The notes below the pieces were generated by a model. It was not told where the DNA came from, ran no database searches, and saw only the letters and a list, made by a program, of their open reading frames with translations. Shown here piece after piece: positions 26,486 to 34,606 of a DNA stretch of 64,000 nucleotides. The translations under genes were made by a program, and so were the position numbers. Position 1 is the first letter of the stretch. Each line of letters opens with the position of its first letter. Source of the stretch: Hymenobacter artigasi (GTDB lineage: Bacteria; Bacteroidota; Bacteroidia; Cytophagales; Hymenobacteraceae); the NCBI RefSeq assembly GCF_012275535.1, contig NZ_JAAVTK010000001.1, forward strand, positions 682,001 through 746,000. The letters run 5' to 3'.

Positions 26486-26517
26486 AGAACGTCATGCTGT
26501 ACTCAGCATGACGTTCT
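26486..26517 (-). terminator. 14-bp hairpin, likely terminator of rluB
   Basis: AGAACGTCATGCTG and its complement flank a four-base loop; on the minus strand TTTATT follows. It lies 24 bases past the rluB stop. Its sequence matches the GTCATGCTGAGC repeats found near 43.7, 44.4 and 46.1 kb, so it may have been built from that repeat family. Confidence 0.65.
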
Positions 26518-26540
26518 ATATCCGGTTGTCCGATAAATTC

Positions 26541-28550
26541 CTACAGGAAGTATTTCATGCGAATTACCTCCTGCTCACTCAGGAAGCGCCATTTGCCACG
26601 CGGCAGGTCCTTCTTGGTGAGGCCGGCGTACTGCACACGGTCCAGGGCCACCACTTCGTAGCCGAGGTGCTCAAAAATGCGGCGCACGATGCGGTTGCGG
26701 CCAATATGGATTTCTATGCCCACGAAGTGCGCGTTGCCGGCCACTACGGCCACATCGTCTACCTCGGCTTTGCCATCTTCCAGCTCCAGGCCTTCCGCAA
26801 TCTTGCGCAGGTCTTCCTCAGCCAGCGGCTGGCTCAGCTCTACCTGGTAGATTTTTTTGTTCTTGTGCGAGGGGTGCGAAAGCTTCTGGGCTACTTCGCC
26901 ATCGTTGGTGAAGAGCAGCAGGCCGGTGGTATTACGGTCAAGCCGGCCCACCGGGAAGATGCGCTCCTTCGAGGCGCTGGCCACCAGGTCCATCACCGTG
27001 CGGCGGCCCTCCGGGTCTTCCGTGGTCGTGATGAAGTCCTTTGGCTTGTTCAGCAGCACGTACACCGACTTCTCACGGTTGAGGTTGGTCTTGCCGTACT
27101 GCACGGTGTCCTCGGGCAGCACTTTGTAGCCCATCTCGGTCACCACTTCGCCGTTGACTTTAATTTCGCCAGCGGCAATCAGGGCATCGGCCTCGCGGCG
27201 CGAGCAAATGCCCGCGTTGGCGATGTAGCGGTTCAGGCGCAGCTCGTCGGTGTTGGAATCATCTTCCTCTTCACGGCGGCGCTTGTTACCACGGGTTTTG
27301 TCCTGCTCGTAGTGCTTCAGGTTTTTGTAGTCGGGCGCCTCGCCGGGGCGCTCGCCGAAGCGGGGCTTGTCGGCGCGGTTTTCCTGCACGGTGGGGCGGG
27401 CCGGGCGGGGCTTGTCCACGCTGGCCCCGTAGCCCGTGCCCGAACGGCGCACGCTACGTTCCTGCGCTTTCAAAGCCTCACGGCGCTCGGCAAAGCTGCC
27501 GGGCGCGGGCGTCCAGCGCTCGGTGCTGCGCTTTTCGTAGGTACCGGGGCGCTCGCCGGTGCTGCGGCCAGCGGCCGGCGCACCATCGCGGCGGCCAAAG
27601 GCGCCGGGCGTAAACTTGCGGCCAAACGCAGCCTGGTCGGCGCGGTAGTCGGCATTGCCGGCGTCGGCGCGCTCAATGTTGGCATCGCGGCGCTCATTGC
27701 GCTCGCCACGCTCCTCGCGGGGCTGCGGCGGGTTGGCCTCAAACGGACGGGCCGAGCGGATGGGCCGGTTCGGGCCACGCTCGTCGCTGCGGCTTTCGCT
27801 GCGGTCGAAGCTTTCCGTTTCGCGGGGCGTGCTGCGGCCGAAGCTGCCACCGCCGCGCGGGGTGCTGTCGGCGGCCGGCTCGTAAGGGTTGCTCTTCTGG
27901 AATTTGCGGTTACGCTCGCCGGGCTCGCCCCGGGGCACGGCCTTTTCGCCATCGCGGCGGTAGGGCTGGCCATTCCAGTTTTCTTTGGGCTGATACGGGC
28001 GCACGGGCCGGGCATCGGTGGCGGGGCCACGCTGCTCGCCACGGTCGCGGTCGCCGCCGAAGCTGCCGCGCTCAGGGCGGGGCTCGGCGCTGCGGCCGTA
28101 GCTGGTGCCGGTGCGCTGCTCTTTGCCCAATCGGGGCCGCTCGTCGCGGCGCTCGAAAGGCCGGTCGTTGCCGAAGCTTTTGCCGCCGCCGAAGCTCTTG
28201 CTGCCGCCGCCGAAGCTGCTGCCGCCTTCGCGACGCTCGCCACCGCCGCCGCCGTAGCTGCTGCCATAGGGGCGCTTCTCGCCACCGCCGTCAAATTTCC
28301 TGCCGCCGCCAAAGGCTCCGCCCGATGGGCGGCCGAAGGCGCCATTGGTCGCGGGACGGCCAAATGCACCGTTTGAAGCCGGACGGCCGTTGCCGCCGGA
28401 ATTGCCACGGTCGTTGCCGCGCTCGCCACCCCGGCTTGCGCCGGGCCGCTCGCTCCGGCCGGCAGCACCGCCACCAAAGCCGCCGGGACCGCCGGCACTG
28501 CGGCCGCCGCGACGGTCCGCTTTATCTTCTGAAAAATGTTTCTTGCCCAT
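26541..28550 (-). CDS. RluB-family 23S rRNA pseudouridine synthase with long RGG-rich N-terminus
   Basis: The protein has 669 residues. The C-terminal 240 form the enzyme: an S4 RNA-binding domain (about 435-485, LRLNRYIANAGICSRREAD) and a catalytic domain with VGRLDRNTTGLLLFTNDG, the Asp being the pseudouridylating residue (about 537). The first 430 residues are low-complexity, rich in Gly, Arg, Ser, Asn and Phe (GGFGGGAAGRSERPG, GAFGRPATNGAFGRP), with RGG-like and FGR repeats. Such tails are usually disordered and can bind RNA or drive condensates. Bacteroidota RluB proteins often have basic extensions, but this one is very long. The antisense 622-residue frame is a composition artefact. 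Confidence 0.9.
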   Translation of the reverse strand: MGKKHFSEDKADRRGGRSAGGPGGFGGGAAGRSERPGASRGGERGNDRGNSGGNGRPASNGAFGRPATNGAFGRPSGGAFGGGRKFDGGGEKRPYGSSYGGGGGERREGGSSFGGGSKSFGGGKSFGNDRPFERRDERPRLGKEQRTGTSYGRSAEPRPERGSFGGDRDRGEQRGPATDARPVRPYQPKENWNGQPYRRDGEKAVPRGEPGERNRKFQKSNPYEPAADSTPRGGGSFGRSTPRETESFDRSESRSDERGPNRPIRSARPFEANPPQPREERGERNERRDANIERADAGNADYRADQAAFGRKFTPGAFGRRDGAPAAGRSTGERPGTYEKRSTERWTPAPGSFAERREALKAQERSVRRSGTGYGASVDKPRPARPTVQENRADKPRFGERPGEAPDYKNLKHYEQDKTRGNKRRREEEDDSNTDELRLNRYIANAGICSRREADALIAAGEIKVNGEVVTEMGYKVLPEDTVQYGKTNLNREKSVYVLLNKPKDFITTTEDPEGRRTVMDLVASASKERIFPVGRLDRNTTGLLLFTNDGEVAQKLSHPSHKNKKIYQVELSQPLAEEDLRKIAEGLELEDGKAEVDDVAVVAGNAHFVGIEIHIGRNRIVRRIFEHLGYEVVALDRVQYAGLTKKDLPRGKWRFLSEQEVIRMKYFL

Positions 28551-28600
28551 GGGGAGAAAAGTTGCGTGCCGTATCGCTACGGTACAGGTTAAAAAAAGAA

Positions 28601-28685
28601 GTCGGTATTGAGAAGCCGGTAGTCAGAAAGGGGTCAACAAAATCAACCCGAATAAAATTCTGACTACCGGCTACTCAATACCGAC
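28601..28685. repeat. palindrome, 28-base arms, between dksA-like gene and rluB
   Basis: Arms 28601-28628 and 28658-28685 match in 27 of 28 positions, starting GTCGGTATTGAG. A run of A precedes the left arm and follows the right one. It fills the spacer between two minus-strand genes. Confidence 0.93.
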
Positions 28686-28703
28686 TACCAAAAAAGCGGC
28701 GGC

Positions 28704-29087
28704 TTAGTCGCGCCGGGCCATTTTGGCTTCAATAGAATGCTGGGTGTGGGGCACGGCCCGCAGGCGGTCCTTGGGGATAAGCTTGCCGGTGCCGATGCAC
28801 ACACCGTAAGTGCCGTTTTTGATGCGAATCTGCGCGTTTTCGAGCTGCTGAATGAATTTCATCTGGCGCGAGGCCAGCTGGTTCATGCTTTCCTTCTCAG
28901 CGGTTTCGGCACCATCTTCCAATACTTTGGCCGATGAGGCCGTAGTGTCGGTACCCGATTCGTTGCTGCGGTTCAGGGTTTCTTTGATGAAAGACAGTTC
29001 CTTGCGGGCCGCTGTCAGTTTTTCCTGGATAATCTGGTCGAACTCATTCAAGTCCTCCCGCGAATAGCGAATGTTGTCGTCGTTCAT
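28704..29087 (-). CDS. TraR/DksA-family regulator with degenerate zinc finger
   Basis: This 127-residue protein has a coiled-coil N-terminal half (residues 8-85, with DGAETAEKESMNQLASRQ) and a C-terminal DksA-like finger (YGVCIGTGKLIPKDRLRAVP). Of the four zinc Cys of DksA only one remains (CIGT instead of CxxC), and the second pair is replaced by PHTQ. Proteins like this bind RNA polymerase through the secondary channel in other phyla. Cys-poor versions are common in Bacteroidota, where the fold probably holds without zinc. The HTQHSIEAKMARRD tail is conserved in the group. A CAAAGTTA -7 candidate lies 150 bases upstream. Confidence 0.88.
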   Translation of the reverse strand: MNDDNIRYSREDLNEFDQIIQEKLTAARKELSFIKETLNRSNESGTDTTASSAKVLEDGAETAEKESMNQLASRQMKFIQQLENAQIRIKNGTYGVCIGTGKLIPKDRLRAVPHTQHSIEAKMARRD

Positions 29088-29237
29088 TGAATTGAGAAAA
29101 AAGGACTGCTGAGGAATGTTAGGTAGTTATCGGGAGCAGTCACCACGCAACGCCCGGGACTGCTAAATGGTTTGGCACGTTAGAAAAGCGGTTATTAACA
29201 CTTCTCCAAGCCCTTTGCATGCTTGTTTTTGCGGGTG

Positions 29238-29272
29238 CAAAGTTAGGCGGTTCGGCGCGCTTTTCCGCCCAA
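29238..29272 (-). promoter_or_regulatory. possible promoter of the dksA-like gene
   Basis: On the minus strand, TAACTTTG (29245-29238) matches TAnnTTTG, with a TTG (29272-29270) 24 bases before it. Spacing is at the upper limit, and the leader would be about 145 bases. Confidence 0.45.
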
Positions 29273-29274
29273 TA

Positions 29275-29751
29275 TTAAAAGCTTAGCATTTGGATAGCAG
29301 CCACTGCGGCTTCTACGCCCTTATTGCCGTGCTTTCCGCCGGCCCGGTCTAGGGCCTGCTCCAAGGTATTGGTGGTCACCAACCCAAAAATCACGGGCTT
29401 GTTGAACTTCAGGCCTACCTGGGTGATGCCTTGCGCCACCGCATGGCAAATGTAGTCGTCGTGCTTGGTTTCGCCCTGAATGACCACGCCCAGGCAAATA
29501 ACCGCATCAATCTCCTCATGCTGAGCCAGAAACTGCGCGCCCAGGGTCAGCTCAAAGCTACCGGGCACGCTGTTGCGGTAAATATTATCGGCCAAGGCCC
29601 CGTGCTTTAGCAGCGTGTCGTAGGCCCCGGTGCTGAGCACGTCGGTTATCTCGCGGTTCCAGTCGGACACTACCAGCCCAAACCGCTTGTTGCTGATGTC
29701 GATGAATGCAGAAGCGTCGTATTCGCTCAGGTGTTGAAGGGAAGTCGCCAT
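29275..29751 (-). CDS. ribH: 6,7-dimethyl-8-ribityllumazine synthase
   Basis: This 158-residue lumazine synthase catalyses the penultimate step of riboflavin synthesis. Motifs: FGLVVSDWNREIT (substrate pocket Trp), VPGSFELTLGAQFLA, ICLGVVIQGETKHDDYI with the catalytic His, and KPVIFGLVTTNTLEQALDRAG. Length and motifs fit the icosahedral-capsid-forming family. It is transcribed downstream of a TPR protein gene, separated by a palindrome that fills the spacer. No FMN riboswitch is apparent. Confidence 0.95.
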   Translation of the reverse strand: MATSLQHLSEYDASAFIDISNKRFGLVVSDWNREITDVLSTGAYDTLLKHGALADNIYRNSVPGSFELTLGAQFLAQHEEIDAVICLGVVIQGETKHDDYICHAVAQGITQVGLKFNKPVIFGLVTTNTLEQALDRAGGKHGNKGVEAAVAAIQMLSF

Positions 29752-29949
29752 AAATCGCTGATTCTCGCTAATTAACCGTGATTACACAGATTTATATGGC
29801 CACTGCCCGCGTCGACCGTCTGTGCCTTGTGAAAGGGCCTTTCCTTTACTTTTCAATGCTACTTAAAAAAATTGCGCTTCCCCAAAGTTTGGGGAAGCGC
29901 AATAATAATCAGCGAAATCACGGCTAATCCGCAAAAATCAGTGATTTAT
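29750..29949. repeat. palindrome of the AAATCGCTGATT...ACCGTGATT family bridging stop and start codons
   Basis: The left half (29750-29782) begins at the ribH start codon and the right half (29908-29949) overlaps the stop codon of the TPR gene. They are reverse complements with several mismatches. A separate perfect terminator hairpin (29871-29903) is nested inside. The same family recurs at 60951-61145. Confidence 0.85.
29865..29903 (-). terminator. terminator after the TPR membrane-protein gene
   Basis: ATTGCGCTTCCCC and its exact complement flank a seven-base loop; on the minus strand six T follow. It is nested inside the palindrome at 29750-29949. Confidence 0.9.
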
Positions 29950-30722
29950 TTTTCCAGCTTGGCCTTGTACTGGCGGGCTTCCGCCACTTCCTGGGCCGTG
30001 GGGTAATCGGTGATGATGCGGTCGTAGGCTTTCACCGCACCTTCGTCGTCTTTGGCCAGCTCGCGGGCCGTGCCTTCTTTCAACAAATAGCCGGGCGAGA
30101 AAAACTCATTGGCGTTGTGGTCGGCGGCTTTGGCGTAGAGGTCAGCGGCTTCCTTGGGCTTGTTCAGCTCCAACTGCGCATCGCCCATCAGCGAGTAGGC
30201 GCGGCTTTGCACCAGGTAGTCATCAGAGCTGAAGTCTTCGAGAAAGTCGAGGGCTTCCTTAAACTTGCCCTGCTTCAGGGAAGCCACGCCGGCGTAGAAG
30301 TTGGCGAGGTTGCCGGCCTTCGTGCTGCCGTACTCGTTGGCCACGGTGGTCAGGCCGGGAGCCTTGCCGTCGCCTTTGATAGCTTTGCTGAGCGAGTCGG
30401 CCTCCCAGTTGTTCACAGCGCGGAACATGCTGGCCTGGGCCTTCGAGTCCTGCTGGTTGCGCCAAGTGTAGTAGCCAAAGCCTCCCACCACGGCCAACAC
30501 CACCACGGCCAGAATGCCCAGCAGCAGGCTGCGGTTGTTGCGCACAAAATCCTCGGACTCGGCCAGGCGGGCAGCCAGGGCGTCCGGGTCTTCCAGCAGC
30601 GGGTTTTCGGACGGAACAAATTCTTCAGCCGGGGCCAGCGGGTCGGCGGGCACGTTGGTCGGCTGGTTTGCTTGCCCCTGGCGGGCCTGCTGGCTCTTGC
30701 CAGTGTAGGGAATCTTCGACAT
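29946..30722 (-). CDS. membrane-anchored TPR protein (YfgM-like)
   Basis: This 258-residue protein has a Pro/Gln-rich cytoplasmic N-terminus (1-65), one membrane helix (about 66-84, LLLGILAVVVLAVVGGFGYY) and a periplasmic TPR domain with AGNLANFYAGVASLKQGKFKEALDFL, YSLMGDAQLELNKPKEAADL and ELAKDDEGAVKAYDRIITDYP. This topology matches the YfgM/tetratricopeptide group linked to Sec translocon chaperoning in E. coli. Function is inferred. It lies between pdhA and ribH on the same strand, with palindromes in both spacers. Confidence 0.82.
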   Translation of the reverse strand: MSKIPYTGKSQQARQGQANQPTNVPADPLAPAEEFVPSENPLLEDPDALAARLAESEDFVRNNRSLLLGILAVVVLAVVGGFGYYTWRNQQDSKAQASMFRAVNNWEADSLSKAIKGDGKAPGLTTVANEYGSTKAGNLANFYAGVASLKQGKFKEALDFLEDFSSDDYLVQSRAYSLMGDAQLELNKPKEAADLYAKAADHNANEFFSPGYLLKEGTARELAKDDEGAVKAYDRIITDYPTAQEVAEARQYKAKLEK

Positions 30723-30729
30723 ATAAAAG

Positions 30730-30832
30730 AAGCTGCTAGCTATTAGCTGTCAGCTGCTAGCTTTTTATTTAAAAAAACAGGATTGTCGGCGGCTGTGAAA
30801 GCTAATGGCTAACAGCTATAAGCTGACAGCTA
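30730..30832. repeat. imperfect palindrome of the AGCTATTAGCTGTCAGCT family
   Basis: Left half 30730-30762 and right half 30798-30832 are imperfect reverse complements made of the same words as the element at 8669-8760 (AGCTATTAGCTGTCAGC, GCTAACAGCTATAAGCTGAC). It runs from 8 bases past the TPR start codon to 7 bases before the pdhA stop codon. Confidence 0.8.
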
Positions 30833-30839
30833 TTTCGGT

Positions 30840-32021
30840 TTAGTCGTGGATGTAGGGATAGTCGGCCTGCACGTACACGTCCTTGTACAATTCGTCGGGC
30901 GTGGGGTAGGGCGAATTTTCGGCGAACTCCACCGAAGCCTGTACTTCGGCTTTGATGCGCTCATCAATGGCTTCGAGGTCGGCCTCCGTTGCCATGTTGT
31001 TCGTGAGGATGGTGTGGCGCACGCCTTCGATAGCATCGCGGTGGCGGTAGTCCTCCAGCTCCTCTTTGGTGCGGTACTTGGCGGGGTCGCTCATTGAGTG
31101 GCCCTTGTAGCGGTAGGTCTTGAACTCGAGCAGCGTGGGGCCTTCGCCGGCGCGGGCGCGCTCAGCGGCGCGGGCCACGGCCTCGTGCACATCTTCTACG
31201 CGCATGCCGTTCACGGGCTCGGAAGGCATGTCGTAGCTCAGGCCAATCTTGTAGAGGTCCGTCACGTTTGAGGTGCGGGCCACCGACGTGCCCATGGCGT
31301 AGCCGTTGTTCTCAATCACGAAGATGACCGGCAGCTTCCACAGCATGGCCATGTTGAAGGCCTCGTGCAGGGCACCCTGGCGCACCGCGCCATCGCCCAT
31401 CGAGCAGATGCAGAGCTTGCCCGTCTTGTTATATTTTTCGGCGAAGGCAATGCCCGCGCCCATTGGCACCTGGGCACCCACGATGCCGTGGCCACCCATG
31501 AAACCAACTTCCTTATCGAACATGTGCATCGAGCCGCCCTTGCCTTTCGAGCAGCCGGTGGCTTTGGCAAACAGCTCGGCCATCACGGCATTGGGCGAGG
31601 TGCCCAGCGCCAGCGGATGGGCGTGGTCGCGGTAGGCGGTGATGTACTTGTCGCCTTTTTCCAAAGCCGACACGGCACCCGCTACGCAAGCCTCTTGGCC
31701 GATGTAGAGGTGGCAGAAGCCTTTGATTTTTTGCTGACCATAGAGCTGTCCGGCCTTGTCCTCAAACTTGCGCATGAGCTGCATTTGCTCGTACCACTGC
31801 ATGTATGTTTCCTTCGGAAACGTAGCCGTGGAGGCGGGCACAGTCGTAGCAGAACCCGAAGCAGCCGCAGTGGGCTTATCGGTTCCGGGCAGGAGGGCTT
31901 CGGGCTGGGGCGCGGTGATTACACCGTTGCTCTTTCCTTTGGCAGCTTTGGCGGCTGAACCATTGGTAGCCTTCGGGGCCGTCGGTTTTTTAGAAGCAGC
32001 TTTTACTTTCGTATCCGCCAT
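30840..32021 (-). CDS. pdhA: pyruvate dehydrogenase E1 component subunit alpha
   Basis: The protein has 393 residues. It is the TPP-dependent E1-alpha subunit that decarboxylates pyruvate for acetyl-CoA. TPP-binding motif GDGAVRQGALHEAFNMA, substrate-loop motifs YRDHAHPLALG and GGSMHMFD, GHGIVGAQVPMGAG, and the phosphorylation-loop-like YRYKGHSMSDPAKYR are all present. The first 75 residues form an Ala/Lys/Pro-rich extension not found in the core family. The start MADTKVKAASKK at 32021 is preferred over the one 21 codons upstream, which would overlap recF. The E1-beta gene is not adjacent. Divergent from recF with a 74-base shared promoter region. Confidence 0.94.
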   Translation of the reverse strand: MADTKVKAASKKPTAPKATNGSAAKAAKGKSNGVITAPQPEALLPGTDKPTAAASGSATTVPASTATFPKETYMQWYEQMQLMRKFEDKAGQLYGQQKIKGFCHLYIGQEACVAGAVSALEKGDKYITAYRDHAHPLALGTSPNAVMAELFAKATGCSKGKGGSMHMFDKEVGFMGGHGIVGAQVPMGAGIAFAEKYNKTGKLCICSMGDGAVRQGALHEAFNMAMLWKLPVIFVIENNGYAMGTSVARTSNVTDLYKIGLSYDMPSEPVNGMRVEDVHEAVARAAERARAGEGPTLLEFKTYRYKGHSMSDPAKYRTKEELEDYRHRDAIEGVRHTILTNNMATEADLEAIDERIKAEVQASVEFAENSPYPTPDELYKDVYVQADYPYIHD

Positions 32022-32095
32022 AGCACAGTTAAGGAAAGAATTAATTCGCGTTGGGAGGGCGAAATTACGTAAAACTGCTGGCAAATCCGCACCTT

Positions 32096-33211
32096 ATGAC
32101 TCTTGACTCCCTCCAGCTTCTTTTTTTTAAAAATTACGACGACGCCGCGCTTCGTTTATCGCCCGGCCTCAATTGCTTCATCGGTGATAATGGGAGCGGC
32201 AAAACCAACTTATTAGATGCCATTCATTACCTGTCGCTGACCAAAAGCGCCATCACGGCTTCCGACGCCCTTTGCATTAAGCAAGATGCTGATTTCTTTG
32301 TAGTTAAGGGTATTTTTTCTTCAAATACGACGCCTGACAAAGAAACCATCCAGGTGAGCCTGCGCCAGGGGCAAAAAAAGACTGTTACCCACGATAAGCA
32401 GCCCTATGAGCGCATGGCCGACCACATTGGCCGCTACCCTGCCGTGCTTATCTCGCCCTATGATACCGACCTTATTCGCCAGGGCAGCGAAGAGCGCCGC
32501 AAGTATTTCGACAGCCTCATGGCGCAGCTCGACCACGCGTTTCTGGAGCAGCTCATCTCCTACAACTCCTTGCTGCGCCAGCGCAATGTCGTGCTCAAGC
32601 AAGGCGGGTACAGCAACGCCCACGGCTTCGACCGCGACTACCTGCTGGCGCTCGATGAGCAGCTGGCCCCGTTGGGCCAACAGCTCACGGCGCTGCGCGA
32701 GGCTTTTCTTATTGACTATCTCCCCATCTTTCAGCGGCACTACGAGCAACTGGCCGACGGCCGTGAGCAGGTGATGCTTACTTATAAGAGCCAGCTGGTG
32801 GGGGCCGACTTTGCTCAGCTGCTGCGCCTGAATGAGCGCAAGGACTTCGTACTGCAACGCAGCACCGTGGGCGCGCACCGCGACGACTTTGTGTTTCTGA
32901 TGAATGAGCTGCCTGTGAAAAGCTACGCCTCCCAGGGCCAGCAGAAGTCGTTTGCCATTGCCCTTAAGCTGGCCCAGTTTGAGCTGCTGGCGGCCAAGCA
33001 GCACAACAAGCCCCTGCTCCTGCTCGATGATATATTCGACCGCCTCGATGACAAGCGCATTGCCCGCCTGCTGGAGCTGGTGGCCGACGAAACCTTCGGC
33101 CAGGTTTTTCTGACCGATACCAACCTGGAACGCACCGACCAGGCCCTGGCGCGGGTAACTGTCCCCATCCTTAGGTTTCGGGTGCAGAATGGTACCGTGG
33201 CACCCGTTTAG
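32096..33211 (+). CDS. recF: DNA replication/repair protein RecF
   Basis: This 371-residue SMC-like ATPase loads RecA at gapped DNA with RecO and RecR. Walker A FIGDNGSGKTNLLDAIHYL is at residue 29, the signature YASQGQQKSFAIALKLAQ and the Walker B LLLLDDIFDRLDDKR near residue 310, and the D-loop DTNLERTDQ follow. The start MTLDSLQLLFFKN at 32096 is the normal RecF N-terminus. Unlike many bacteria, dnaA and dnaN are not adjacent. DUF721 follows 72 bases later, a common order in this phylum. Confidence 0.95.
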   Translation: MTLDSLQLLFFKNYDDAALRLSPGLNCFIGDNGSGKTNLLDAIHYLSLTKSAITASDALCIKQDADFFVVKGIFSSNTTPDKETIQVSLRQGQKKTVTHDKQPYERMADHIGRYPAVLISPYDTDLIRQGSEERRKYFDSLMAQLDHAFLEQLISYNSLLRQRNVVLKQGGYSNAHGFDRDYLLALDEQLAPLGQQLTALREAFLIDYLPIFQRHYEQLADGREQVMLTYKSQLVGADFAQLLRLNERKDFVLQRSTVGAHRDDFVFLMNELPVKSYASQGQQKSFAIALKLAQFELLAAKQHNKPLLLLDDIFDRLDDKRIARLLELVADETFGQVFLTDTNLERTDQALARVTVPILRFRVQNGTVAPV

Positions 33212-33225
33212 GCAGCGGGTGGCAG

Positions 33226-33233
33226 TACCTTTG
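33226..33233 (+). promoter_or_regulatory. candidate -7 box upstream of the DUF721 gene
   Basis: TACCTTTG is an exact match to TAnnTTTG, 50 bases before the GTG start of the DUF721 gene. No clear -33 TTG at the usual distance, so read-through from recF is also possible. Confidence 0.4.
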
Positions 33234-33283
33234 TGGCTGCTCAACCGGCATCTTTCCGCTGGCTGACTTTGCTCTAAACCCTC

Positions 33284-33595
33284 GTGAAAAAACCTTCCGC
33301 TTTCTCCCGCTCCGGCGATATCATTCCGCTCAAGGAAGGCCTCGAAGCATTGGTTCGGGCATACCGGCTTCAGGGCAAGCTCAACGAGGTAACGGTGGTA
33401 TCGAGCTGGGAGCGGGTAATGGGAAAGGCAGTGGCGTTGAAGACCCAGGAGGTGTACGTTAATAAAGGCCGGCTGTTTGTGCGCCTCAGTTCCGCACCGC
33501 TCAAGCATGAGCTGCTCATGGCCAAGACCCGCGTGGCCGAACTCATTAATGCGGAGGTCGGGGAGAAAGTCGTAACGGAAGTCATCTTCCTTTAG
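33284..33595 (+). CDS. DUF721 (DciA-like) protein
   Basis: The GTG start gives 103 residues. The C-terminal part SSWERVMGKAVALKTQEVYVNKGRLFVRLSSAPLKHEL is the DUF721 signature. In many bacteria this domain forms DciA, which helps load the replicative helicase DnaB. The Bacteroidota proteins are short and their role is not established. Position right after recF fits a link to DNA replication or repair. Confidence 0.85.
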   Translation: MKKPSAFSRSGDIIPLKEGLEALVRAYRLQGKLNEVTVVSSWERVMGKAVALKTQEVYVNKGRLFVRLSSAPLKHELLMAKTRVAELINAEVGEKVVTEVIFL

Positions 33596-34211
33596 CCCTC
33601 CACCCACCCTATCATTTATTGCGGGTTTCTGGATTGCGATAGAGGTGCCACAATGTGCACCTCACATATCCCACCAGATGTTCGTAATCCATTGCGCGAC
33701 GAGCAAGCTGTAATTCCGAAAACTGTCCGCCCCTTGGCAGATAGTGAAGGGGTAGTTCTGCACTCGCCATATACTTTAAGAAACCGTAGCAGTTTAGCGA
33801 TTCAGCCTGGCCGAGCGAGCGGTTGTCTGCCGGCAAGATGCTGACTGACTTGCCCCCCTACCCTGCTGGCAATTTGTTTAATGGGCTCGGCCAGTCGGGG
33901 CCATGGAGAACACTCACAATGGGAGCAGCGTTTAGCGCGCTATCCAAAGCTACACGGCATGTAGAGGCACCATACTTCGCGGCTCTTCGTTTGACGACTC
34001 CGACGCAGGGGGAAGCGAAGCATCACACCTCTATACCCCCACAGAAATACAGGTGCTGGCCTATCGTGAATCAGTTAAATACAGCAATTCAGGTTCAGCA
34101 GACGGCTATTTTCTCCCAGGGCTACCCCTACCCTTCTGTTCCGACAGTGCCCCTGTATCGAACTACAAAAGAAGTTGTTAAAACAAAAATGTTTCACGTG
34201 GAACGTTTTTG
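33596..34211. other. lower-GC gene-free region
   Basis: The 616 bases have visibly lower GC than flanking genes. Frames on both strands (for example 33612-33836 minus, ending VRCTLWHLYRNPETRNK) have no family features and atypical codon use; the minus one could be a gene remnant. The right end holds a parS-like palindrome (34190-34205). It is part of a low-GC island extending to about 34870. Confidence 0.55.
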
Positions 34212-34215
34212 TTAC
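34178..34215. promoter_or_regulatory. parS-like palindrome
   Basis: TGTTTCACGTGGAACG (34190-34205) matches the ParB site consensus TGTTNCACGTGNAACA at all but the last base. Flanking AACAAAAA and TTTTTGTT arms extend the symmetry to about 32 bases. It lies at the 3' edge of the HTH gene. This is a candidate chromosome partition site. Confidence 0.7.
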
Positions 34216-34598
34216 TTCGGGCCATACACTTTTAGCAAGAGCTCATTATAAGCTTCAAGGAGGGCTATGTACTTAATCTGAAGCGCTAATAGCTGTTTAG
34301 AGTGGTCAGGGTCGGTATTAAGCGTCTGTATCACACGAGGTGTAACAGTATTTGCAACAGCTGTCTTAACAACTGGCGTTACAATTAATGAATCAGCCTG
34401 TTGTAACGCAGTAAATTCAGCTGAAAAATCGCAATTGATTATATCACCAACTTTCTTTACAAAGCTGTAATCAACCGTTTCATCCTTGAATTTACGGTAG
34501 ATAGTCGGGCGTGTAATACCCAACTCTTCTACGATACGAGTGATTGAAATACCGCTGTTTTTGATGGCATCCTGAAGGATTTCGCCCTGATGTGGCAT
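34212..34598 (-). CDS. HTH transcriptional regulator
   Basis: This 128-residue protein has an N-terminal helix-turn-helix (residues 5-50: LQDAIKNSGISITRIVEELGITRPTIYRKF), similar to short XRE or TetR-like DNA-binding units, followed by a helical C-terminal part (QLLALQIKYIALLEAYNELLL) that may dimerise. No ligand domain is visible. Its GC content is clearly below that of neighbouring genes, suggesting acquisition. The upstream region carries at least eight GTTAC or GTAAC motifs, probably its own operators. It is flanked by a parS-like site at its 3' end. Confidence 0.75.
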   Translation of the reverse strand: MPHQGEILQDAIKNSGISITRIVEELGITRPTIYRKFKDETVDYSFVKKVGDIINCDFSAEFTALQQADSLIVTPVVKTAVANTVTPRVIQTLNTDPDHSKQLLALQIKYIALLEAYNELLLKVYGPK

Positions 34599-34606
34599 AG
34601 AAAAGG

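Noticed and set aside
26508..28376. 622-residue open frame antisense to the pseudouridine synthase gene
   Set aside because: It arises from the Gly/Arg-rich repeats of the real gene. Composition is Ala/Val/Gly runs with no family motif.
26541..28550. Short tandem repeats suggestive of a CRISPR array
   Set aside because: They encode the low-complexity tail in frame, with no regular spacer length.
33612..33836. 74-residue minus-strand frame ending HLYRNPETRNK
   Set aside because: No family match and a TTG start; may be a remnant, so it is mentioned only as part of the gene-free region.
33823..34251. 142-residue plus-strand frame over the parS-like site
   Set aside because: No motif, overlaps the HTH gene end and the palindrome, and has poor codon use.
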